Position numbers and translations under genes: made by a program. This document shows positions 1 to 4,967 of a stretch of 5,561 nt of DNA, one piece after another. The stretch spans positions 1-5,561 of the forward strand of contig SFQZ01000140.1 of NCBI GenBank assembly GCA_004562915.1, written 5' to 3'. The notes under the pieces are model-generated. The model did not search any database. It was not told where the DNA came from and was given only the letters and a program-made list of their open reading frames with translations. The DNA is from a bacterium (GTDB lineage Bacteria > Bacillota_A > Clostridia > Lachnospirales > Lachnospiraceae). Positions within the stretch are counted from its first letter, which is position 1, and every line of letters begins with the position of its first letter.

Positions 1-177
1 TTCGGCATCCGCAAGATCGCCGAGCCGGTTGGTCTCGTCGGCGCGGTAATCCCGACTACCAACCCTACTTCGACGGCGATTTTCAAGGCGCTCATCTGCC
101 TGAAAACCCGTAACGGTATCATCATCAGCCCACATCCACGTGCGAAAAACGCTACAATTGCAGCAGCAAAAATTGTA
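1..177 (+). pseudogene. adhE: AdhE fragment (aldehyde dehydrogenase domain), both ends missing
   Basis: Reading from base 1, the plus strand encodes an unbroken stretch with the hallmark series of the bifunctional aldehyde/alcohol dehydrogenase AdhE: IAEPVG, then PTTNPTSTAIFKALI, LKTRN and SPHPRAKNAT. In the intact enzyme this is part of the N-terminal CoA-acylating acetaldehyde dehydrogenase domain, which reduces acetyl-CoA to acetaldehyde during fermentation. The family match fades after about base 177 (AAAKIV), and a stop follows at 205-207. Only about 59 residues of a protein usually near 860-890 aa are present. The first 150 bases are about 57% GC with many GC-ending codons, unlike the roughly 42% GC just beyond. 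The fragment runs against the minus-strand CPBP gene. It is probably a chimeric contig end rather than a working gene. The exact joint lies somewhere in 140-178, because both genes read plausibly there. Confidence 0.85.
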
Positions 178-926
178 TATATCCCGATACTTACCAGCGG
201 AATCTGAATTTCTGAATTTTTACGGATTATCTGCTCACCCACCTGTTGAGCTTCCTGCATGATACTGTTTTGTAGAGATCCATACAAAACCATCTGTAAC
301 AGTATCGGAAAAAGATTGTTTATACAATGAAAAAAGGACGGATATACCATATTCTCCGTTTCCAGCATAATATAGGAAATGGCGGCTCCGAGAATCCCGG
401 TAGGTAAAAAACGTAACGGATCGGAATGAAATAATCCAAAGTAAATTCCCATGATCAGCACAACAAGCCATTCTTTACGAACAGAGTATAGGGTATGTAT
501 GAGCACACCCCGATGAACAGCCTCTTCACAGACAGCAGGCATGATTGAAACAACCAGAATGGTCACAAAAGCAGGAACACTAAACATAACTTCATTCAGG
601 CCGCTGTTAAGCTGCTCCATCTGCATAGGAAACAAACGATATTGAATCAGCATGATAACCATATCCAGTAGATACGTACTACCCCATATAATAAAGATTC
701 CAAGGATCGGAAAAAATTCCGGTTTCTTTACCGGAAATAATACTTTCAGCGGATATCCCATCACTTTTGCAAAAATCAGTGCCATCACCAGTATCAAAAG
801 TTCTGTAGCTGCAAGTCCATACATTCCCCAGTAAGCCTGCATCGGCACACAGATAAAGAAAAAAGCTGCCATGATCAGAATAAAAAATACAATTCCATGC
901 CATGGTTTTAATGCTCTGCGTCTCAT
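1..926 (-). CDS. CPBP family intramembrane metalloprotease (3' end replaced or missing)
   Basis: This is a multi-spanning membrane protein of the CPBP (CAAX protease and bacteriocin-processing, Abi) family. It carries all three family motifs: EEAVHR (E134, E135, R139), FGLFH (F163, H167) and FHCINN (H200, N204), the expected metal-binding and catalytic residues of these Rce1-like proteases. Hydrophobic segments lie near residues 10-32, 37-58, 72-95, 116-132, 152-166, 174-188, 204-216 and 242-262. The ATG at 924-926 overlaps the TGA of the RNase G gene in an ATGA arrangement, and an AGGAGGTG (934-941) gives a well-spaced RBS, so translation is probably coupled. Members act in prenyl-protein processing, bacteriocin self-immunity or membrane signalling. 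The substrate here is unknown. From about residue 255 the frame runs antisense through the foreign AdhE stretch without a stop to the window edge, so residues after about 260 are not trustworthy and the native C-terminus is not seen. Confidence 0.88.
   Translation of the reverse strand, partial: MRRRALKPWHGIVFFILIMAAFFFICVPMQAYWGMYGLAATELLILVMALIFAKVMGYPLKVLFPVKKPEFFPILGIFIIWGSTYLLDMVIMLIQYRLFPMQMEQLNSGLNEVMFSVPAFVTILVVSIMPAVCEEAVHRGVLIHTLYSVRKEWLVVLIMGIYFGLFHSDPLRFLPTGILGAAISYIMLETENMVYPSFFHCINNLFPILLQMVLYGSLQNSIMQEAQQVGEQIIRKNSEIQIPLVSIGIYTIFAAAIVAFFARGCGLMMIPLRVFRQMSALKIAVEVGLVVGITAPTRPTGSAILRMP
261..306. repeat. Two-part inverted repeat in the CPBP gene
   Basis: Two inverted repeats are nested. 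GATACTGTT (261-269) is the reverse complement of AACAGTATC (298-306). GTTTTGTA (267-274) is the reverse complement of TACAAAAC (283-290) across an 8-base loop. Together they can form a 14-bp stem (261-274 with 283-290 and 301-306) with a 10-base bulge at 291-300. The repeat lies in the C-terminal third of the CPBP gene. No function is known. Confidence 0.5.
711..736 (-). terminator. Terminator-like hairpin with U6 inside the CPBP gene
   Basis: On the transcribed minus strand a perfect 7-bp stem, TTCCGGT (736-730) with ACCGGAA (723-717), encloses a 6-base loop and is followed at once by six T (716-711). This has the form of a Rho-independent terminator. It lies about 190 bases inside the CPBP coding sequence, at residues near 64-72 (FPVKKPEFF). 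Termination is not shown by the sequence. It could attenuate the last gene of the operon or be a coincidence of coding. Confidence 0.35.
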
Positions 927-2140
927 CGTCCGTCACCTCCTGTAACTTCAATCACCTGTTCACGAATCGACTTTTCTTCTTTTTTACGTGTCAATTCCAT
1001 GATTCCAAGAGCCGTTACATCTACAACCGTTGTCGTAATTCTGTCATCTCTTACAAAGCTTTTCATAGCTCGTATAAGCTCAGACCGATCCTCATATTGA
1101 TTCATATTGATAAAATCAATCAGAATCATACCATACAGGTTTCTGAGTCTCAGCTGTCGAGCAATCTCCTTTGCTGCCTCCAGATTTATCTTTTTATATT
1201 CTTCATCCGCCTTTTTTTTACTCATATACTTTCCAGAGTTTACATCAATTGCTACAAAAGCTTCCGTCTGCTGTATGATCAGAAAACCGCCGGATTTTAA
1301 CCAGACTTTGTCATCTAATGCCTCTTTCAAGCCATGTTCCAGCCTATAAAGTTTATAAAGAGGAAGGAGTGGATCCTGATAGAGTCTCACCTCACATTCT
1401 GGCTTGTGTTTCATTTTATTTGTGTATTCCAGTATTTTTTTGTAAATTCTCTCATCATCTGTGACAATATAATCCAATTCATCCCAATATACATTTTTCA
1501 TAGCATTTGTCACAAAATCCGATCCCTCTTTGATTTTTGTAAAGCAGGGATTAAATCTCCCACGCCGGATGGTTTCTTCCAGTTCTCTTTTCAGTTCTCC
1601 CAACTCAGCCAGAATATGTTCTTTCGAAGCTTCGGCTGCATTTGTTCGAACAATCACTCCAAAATCACACTGATTCCCAAGAGCCTGTTCCAAAAGTCCT
1701 TTTAATTCTTCCCTTTTTTCTTTTGACAGTTTATTGGATACACCAATTGTTTTATTTTCTGTAGTAAGTACCAGATAAGTACCCGAAAAACTCAAATTGC
1801 AGGTAACGCAGGGAGCCTTTGTTTTTAAGGCTTCCTGCGTTACCTGAACCAGTAATTCATCTCCCGCTTTCAAATCCTGTGATTTTTTTTCACATGTAAA
1901 AATCGGATGGTGACCTTTTGTATACGGGTAGAAACAGGGAATTCTATTTTCAATCTCAACAAAGGCACCCCTGATATTCGGTAACACCCGCTGTACTTTT
2001 CCTACATGGATACTTCCCAACAGATATTCTTTTTCGGGGCTTTCCAGATGCAGATCAACCAATCTGCCATTTTCCTCTTGAGCGATTACCCGGCAGGGAT
2101 GGTTTTTCCAATTCATATTAGTCAATATCAGTCGTTTCAT
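923..2140 (-). CDS. rng: Ribonuclease E/G family endoribonuclease (short RNase G type)
   Basis: This is a 405-aa RNase E/G catalytic protein, a single-strand-specific endonuclease that acts in rRNA maturation and mRNA decay in the cytoplasm. An S1-like RNA-binding region occupies about residues 38-125 (GSIHVGKVQRVLP onward, VTCNLSFSGTYLVL at its end). A 5'-sensor/linker region with IVRTNAAE follows near 163-170. The DNase I-like catalytic part has AIDVNSG (D299) and LIDFINM (D342), matching the two metal-binding aspartates of E. coli RNase E (D303, D346). After ELTRKK (382-387) the protein ends within about 18 residues. The CPxC zinc-link and small C-terminal domain of the roughly 490-aa RNase G are absent. 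The ATG is 10 bases after the DUF2344 stop, with a modest AAGGG (2148-2152) that overlaps that stop codon. The gene contains a strong internal inverted repeat at 1800-1846. Confidence 0.93.
   Translation of the reverse strand: MKRLILTNMNWKNHPCRVIAQEENGRLVDLHLESPEKEYLLGSIHVGKVQRVLPNIRGAFVEIENRIPCFYPYTKGHHPIFTCEKKSQDLKAGDELLVQVTQEALKTKAPCVTCNLSFSGTYLVLTTENKTIGVSNKLSKEKREELKGLLEQALGNQCDFGVIVRTNAAEASKEHILAELGELKRELEETIRRGRFNPCFTKIKEGSDFVTNAMKNVYWDELDYIVTDDERIYKKILEYTNKMKHKPECEVRLYQDPLLPLYKLYRLEHGLKEALDDKVWLKSGGFLIIQQTEAFVAIDVNSGKYMSKKKADEEYKKINLEAAKEIARQLRLRNLYGMILIDFINMNQYEDRSELIRAMKSFVRDDRITTTVVDVTALGIMELTRKKEEKSIREQVIEVTGGDGR
934..941 (-). promoter_or_regulatory. RBS of the CPBP gene, inside the RNase G 3' end
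   Basis: AGGAGGTG on the minus strand sits 7 bases before the ATG at 926-924 and lies within the last codons of the RNase G gene. With the ATGA stop/start overlap it fixes the CPBP start and supports coupled translation. Confidence 0.8.
1800..1846. repeat. Near-perfect 20-bp-arm inverted repeat inside the RNase G gene
   Basis: Bases 1800-1819 are the reverse complement of 1827-1846 apart from one pair (G1813 against T1833), with a 7-base loop at 1820-1826. In the RNase G mRNA this gives a 19-of-20-bp hairpin with an A/C mismatch and an AAAAACA loop. It covers codons 99-114 (VTQEALKTKAPCVTC) at the end of the S1 domain. The family alignment I recall has no insertion here, so codon choice builds the hairpin, not an inserted element. 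No U-run follows on either strand, so it is not a standard terminator. Confidence 0.9.
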
Positions 2141-2150
2141 TTTTTATCCC

Positions 2151-2858
2151 TTATTCAATATCTTCTCCGAGATTCTCTAACGATATCAGTCTCCGCTGTT
2201 CTTCTTCTCCAAGATCTGCATACACTTCTTCTCTGTGGATCATGAGAGCAAAAGGATCCAGCTCGGTTCCAAGAAATCGTGCAAATGCCTCCATCACCAA
2301 ATCTGGTTTCAGATTATGCACGCTGCCTGTAGAAATCTGCATCCAAATCTGATCTCCCCGAAGCTCAAGACGATAAATCCAGGATTTAATATCTGTTTCC
2401 TGTTCACTTCTTTTGGTCTTTCTCAAAATGACAATAGAATCCTGAGCGTAAAACTGCTGCAGTTTCTCTTTCCAGTCCCCTGAAGGTTCCTTTCCCTCAC
2501 GAAAGCTGACCGAATAATCCGCAGCGGCAACAAGTGCCATACAGGCACTGGCTTTTGCATCCGGAATCTGTCGTACACTCAGCACTTTCATGCCGTCAGC
2601 CATCGTATCATTCAGACGTTTCACCATCTCTTTGGATGGCATCGCTTCTGTAAGCTCCATATCAAAATACTCACCGCTGCTTGTCACACCTACTCCCAAC
2701 GGGGCTGCAAAGGACATAATCATGTGCGGCGAAAATCCACCGGAATATGCAATCGGAATCCCGGCTCTGCGAATCGCTTTTTGAAAATAACGCATAATAT
2801 CCAGATGTCCGATAAATTTCATGGCTCCTTCTTTTGAAAATTTAACCCTTACTTTCAA
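2151..2858 (-). CDS. DUF2344 / TIGR03936-type protein, partner of the radical SAM protein
   Basis: This protein of 235 aa (from the TTG) belongs to the DUF2344 family, which occurs next to, or fused to, TIGR03960-type radical SAM proteins and has no established function. The N-terminal signature is clear: KVRVKFSKEGAMKFIGHLD (residues 2-20), RYFQKAIRRAG (23-33), then GGFSPHMIMSFAAPLGVG (40-57) and SGEYFD. The C-terminal half is more variable and ends in an acidic tail. I chose TTG at 2858-2856 because AGGAGG (2867-2872) lies 8 bases upstream and because homologues begin MKVR. A GTG one codon earlier (2861-2859, 5-base spacing) is the alternative. The start overlaps the radical SAM gene by 17 bases, and RNase G begins 10 bases after the stop, so all are likely made from one transcript. 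The conserved basic helix and its RNA-related neighbours make an RNA or ribosome substrate plausible, which is inference. Confidence 0.9.
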   Translation of the reverse strand: MKVRVKFSKEGAMKFIGHLDIMRYFQKAIRRAGIPIAYSGGFSPHMIMSFAAPLGVGVTSSGEYFDMELTEAMPSKEMVKRLNDTMADGMKVLSVRQIPDAKASACMALVAAADYSVSFREGKEPSGDWKEKLQQFYAQDSIVILRKTKRSEQETDIKSWIYRLELRGDQIWMQISTGSVHNLKPDLVMEAFARFLGTELDPFALMIHREEVYADLGEEEQRRLISLENLGEDIE

Positions 2859-4716
2859 CACAGACACCTCCTTTATATTTTCCGGCTCCACATCCGGAAC
2901 ACTTCATCCGACAATTCGGAGTAACTTTTTCTTCCTGCGCATTTTTCCATTCCCGAAGAAGAAACTGTTTTGATACTCCAATATCGATAAAATCCCACGG
3001 GAAAATCTCATCCTCTTTTCTTTCACGGATTGTATAGAAATCTGTGTCAATGCCTGTCTCTTCAAATGCTTCTTTCCAGTACTCCGGATGAAAATATTCA
3101 GACCAGGAATCGAAAATTGCACCTTTTTCATATGCTTTCCAAATCGCATCGCCGATTTTTCGGTCACCACGGGCCAGTATGCCTTCCAGTACTGTCACAT
3201 CTGCCTCATGCCAGTTATACTTAATGCTCTTTTGATTTAGCTGTGCGTGGATCTCTTCCCGCACAATTCGCGCCCGGTCAAGAAATTCTTCTTCTTTGCA
3301 CATAGGCGCCCACTGAAATGGAGTAAATGGCTTTGGCACAAAGAAAGATGTACTTGCTGTAATCTGACATTTTCCATGTCTTTGCTCCTTCGGAATTTCA
3401 TAATAGCGTTTCGCTATTTTTTCACACAGATGAGCGATTCCCTTCATATCATCCTCTGTCTCAGTAGGAAGTCCCAGCATGAAGTACAGCTTCACCTTAG
3501 ACCAACCGCCCTCAAAAGCTTTTCCTGCGCCCTCCAGAATCACTTCTTCCGTCAATCCCTTATTGATGACATCTCGAAGTCGCTGAGAACCTGCTTCCGG
3601 TGCAAATGTGAGACTGCTCTTCCTGATATCCTGTACCTTTTTCATTACATCCAGGGAAAATGCATCAATTCTCAAAGAAGGCAAAGAAATATTGACACCT
3701 CTTCTTCCACATTCATCCATCAGAAAATTCACCAGTTCCGGCAGTTTGGAATAATCACTGGAACTCAAAGAACTAAGTGAAATCTCCTCATGTCCGGTAC
3801 TGTCCAGCATCTCCACAGCTTTGGCTTTTAAGAACTCCACATCCCGTTCTCTGGTAGGACGATACAACATCCCCGCCTGACAAAAACGACAGCCGCGGAT
3901 ACAACCTCTCTGGATCTCCAGAACCACTCTGTCCTGAGTAGCTTTGATAAACGGCACGACAGGCGCTTTTGGATAATAAGTATCCGTAACATTCATAACA
4001 ATCTGTTTTTGAATTTGTTCCGGAATATCCTCGTCCATAGGCGTAAAGGCATCAATCGTTCCATCTTCTTTATAGGTAACACGGTACAGAGAAGGTACAT
4101 AGATTCCAGGAATCTGTGCAGCTTTTTTCAGAAAATCTGTACGTGTTCCGCCGCAGGCTTTATTTTCCTTATACAGATCCATCAGAGGAAAATAAACAGT
4201 TTCCCCTTCTCCGATATAAAAAAGATCAAAAAACTGTGCCAGCGGTTCCGGATTGTACGTACAGGGACCTCCGCCAATCACAATGGGGTCTCCTTCTGTT
4301 CTGTTTCGGGCAAGCATGGGAATCTGGGACAAATCCAGAATCTGCAGGATATTCGTATAACACATTTCATACTGAATCGTTATCCCCAGGAAATCAAAAT
4401 TCTTCACAGGTTCCTGGGATTCCAATGCAAACAACGGAATCTTCTGTTCTCTCAGCACTTTGTCAAGATCCGGCCATGGAGAGTAAACCCGCTCACACCA
4501 GATATCCTCCCGCTGATTGAACATATCATAGAGTATCTGGATTCCCAGATGAGACATTCCTATCTCGTAAACATCCGGGAAACACATGCAAAAACGGATC
4601 ATATTTTCAAATTCAGATGATTCTGACTTGTCCACTGCATTTACTTCATTACCTATATATCTGGCCGGTTTTTCAATCTGCAGCAGTATTTCATCACTTA
4701 ATGCTAATTTTCTCAT
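2842..4716 (-). CDS. TIGR03960-type radical SAM protein with B12-binding-like N-terminal domain
   Basis: This 624-aa protein belongs to the uncharacterised radical SAM family TIGR03960. The N-terminal region (about 10-200) has the family blocks FPDVYEIGMSHLGIQILYDM, ESQEPVKNFDFLGIT, IVIGGGPCTYNPEPLA and FYIGEGE, and resembles cobalamin-binding folds, although no canonical DxHxxG motif is seen. The radical SAM core begins at CIRGCRFC (C272, C276, C279), the CxxxCxxC motif that binds the [4Fe-4S] cluster used to cleave S-adenosylmethionine. It continues through SLSSLSSSDY, SLPSLRIDAF and LTFAPEAGSQR to the GLPTETEDD region near 415-423. A second cysteine set, C602, C606, C609 and C619 (CRMKCSGC and CV), closes the protein. 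The ATG has an AAGGA RBS at 4724-4728. It is the first gene of the operon with DUF2344 and RNase G. The reaction and substrate are not known. Modification of RNA or a ribosomal component is a guess from context. Confidence 0.93.
   Translation of the reverse strand: MRKLALSDEILLQIEKPARYIGNEVNAVDKSESSEFENMIRFCMCFPDVYEIGMSHLGIQILYDMFNQREDIWCERVYSPWPDLDKVLREQKIPLFALESQEPVKNFDFLGITIQYEMCYTNILQILDLSQIPMLARNRTEGDPIVIGGGPCTYNPEPLAQFFDLFYIGEGETVYFPLMDLYKENKACGGTRTDFLKKAAQIPGIYVPSLYRVTYKEDGTIDAFTPMDEDIPEQIQKQIVMNVTDTYYPKAPVVPFIKATQDRVVLEIQRGCIRGCRFCQAGMLYRPTRERDVEFLKAKAVEMLDSTGHEEISLSSLSSSDYSKLPELVNFLMDECGRRGVNISLPSLRIDAFSLDVMKKVQDIRKSSLTFAPEAGSQRLRDVINKGLTEEVILEGAGKAFEGGWSKVKLYFMLGLPTETEDDMKGIAHLCEKIAKRYYEIPKEQRHGKCQITASTSFFVPKPFTPFQWAPMCKEEEFLDRARIVREEIHAQLNQKSIKYNWHEADVTVLEGILARGDRKIGDAIWKAYEKGAIFDSWSEYFHPEYWKEAFEETGIDTDFYTIRERKEDEIFPWDFIDIGVSKQFLLREWKNAQEEKVTPNCRMKCSGCGAGKYKGGVCVESKG
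2867..2872 (-). promoter_or_regulatory. RBS deciding the TTG start of the DUF2344 gene
   Basis: AGGAGG on the minus strand lies within the last codons of the radical SAM gene, 8 bases before TTG (2858-2856) and 5 before GTG (2861-2859). The ATG at 2891-2889 lies upstream of this site and has no comparable RBS, so it is not the likely start. A 6-bp stem, TTCCGG (2899-2894) with CCGGAA (2885-2880), sits just upstream of the RBS and leaves it exposed. Confidence 0.75.
3402..3422 (+). terminator. Terminator-like hairpin antisense to the radical SAM gene
   Basis: On the plus strand AATAGCG (3402-3408) and CGCTATT (3412-3418) form a 7-bp stem with a TTT loop, followed by four more T (3419-3422). 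It would act only on transcripts running antisense to the radical SAM gene. It codes IAKRYY on the other strand and may be coincidental. Confidence 0.25.
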
Positions 4717-4723
4717 TCTATTG

Positions 4724-4728
4724 TCCTT
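4724..4728 (-). promoter_or_regulatory. RBS of the radical SAM gene
   Basis: AAGGA on the minus strand, 7 bases before the ATG at 4716-4714, supports the chosen start of the 624-aa protein. Confidence 0.65.
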
Positions 4729-4750
4729 CTAAATTATTTGGTCATACAAA

Positions 4751-4787
4751 TAATGACAGTCACTTTTTCTATCAGAAACTGCCATTA
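4751..4787 (-). promoter_or_regulatory. Leader hairpin in the 5' UTR of the radical SAM operon
   Basis: Bases 4751-4760 and 4778-4787 are reverse complements apart from one position. In the minus-strand transcript the exception is a G.U pair, so a 10-bp stem can form. Inside it a smaller TTTCT/AGAAA stem with a GAT triloop stacks on the 5' side, leaving a short AAGTG bulge. The structure lies between the predicted transcription start and the RBS, ending 34 bases before the ATG. It has no U-run and matches no riboswitch class I recognise. Confidence 0.45.
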
Positions 4788-4808
4788 CTTCATTTGTTCC
4801 ATTATTGA

Positions 4809-4837
4809 ACTTTACCATAAATCCGTTTTTTCATCAA
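4809..4837 (-). promoter_or_regulatory. Predicted sigma-70-type promoter of the radical SAM operon
   Basis: On the minus strand TTGATG (4837-4832) and TAAAGT (4814-4809) are separated by exactly 17 bases, and TGG directly before the -10 makes an extended -10 element. Each hexamer matches 4 of 6 consensus bases. Transcription would start near 4802, giving a leader of about 85 bases. It is the best candidate in the gap, judged by eye. Confidence 0.45.
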
Positions 4838-4877
4838 TATGCTAACGAAGTTTTTTATGCGAACACATCAATATTGA
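4832..4877. repeat. CATCAATAT direct repeat around the -35, second copy in a palindrome
   Basis: CATCAATAT occurs at 4832-4840, overlapping the predicted -35, and again at 4866-4874, 34 bases away on the same strand. The second copy is part of the perfect 10-base palindrome TCAATATTGA (4868-4877). The placement suits an operator, but AT-rich sequence makes this uncertain. Confidence 0.25.
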
Positions 4878-4892
4878 ATTCTCTTTTTTTGT

Positions 4893-4920
4893 AAAAATAC
4901 CAAATGTTCTCAACGGTATC
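4893..4920 (-). terminator. Weak terminator-like hairpin downstream of the pilin gene
   Basis: On the minus strand GATACC (4920-4915) can pair with GGTATT (ending at 4896, one G.U), and an inner GTT/AAC pair with loop GAG extends the stem with a 4-base bulge. A T-run follows (through 4893). It begins about 47 bases after the pilin stop. It is short and bulged, but is the only terminator candidate between the pilin gene and the radical SAM promoter. Confidence 0.35.
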
Positions 4921-4967
4921 ACAATCAGCCACATAACCACAATAATCATTCCAGTTATTACTCAAAA

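Noticed and set aside
679..951. Minus-strand 90-codon frame overlapping the start of the CPBP gene.
   Set aside because: It is a shifted frame of the CPBP gene, which has the motifs, RBS and start overlap.
2859..2891. ATG at 2891 as the start of the DUF2344 protein.
   Set aside because: There is no RBS before it, homologues start at MKVR, and the strong RBS lies downstream of it.
4009..4620. Long plus-strand open frame of about 203 codons, and another at 3247-3780.
   Set aside because: Both lie antisense to the well-supported radical SAM gene, have no family resemblance or RBS, and have shadow-like composition rich in Phe, Ile and His.
4912..4935. Similarity to the AdhE fragment at 112-136 (AACGGTATCA, then ATCAGCC and ACAT in the same order).
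   Set aside because: It is a short match with mismatches and a gap and no protein-level similarity. A 10-base match between regions of this size is expected by chance.
4842..4949. 35-codon minus-strand frame (MIIVVMWLIVIPLRTFGIFTKK start), hydrophobic with basic residues, like the tail of a sortase.
   Set aside because: It has no RBS, a stop lies just upstream in frame, and it overlaps the terminator-like hairpin. It may be a decayed remnant, but nothing supports a gene.
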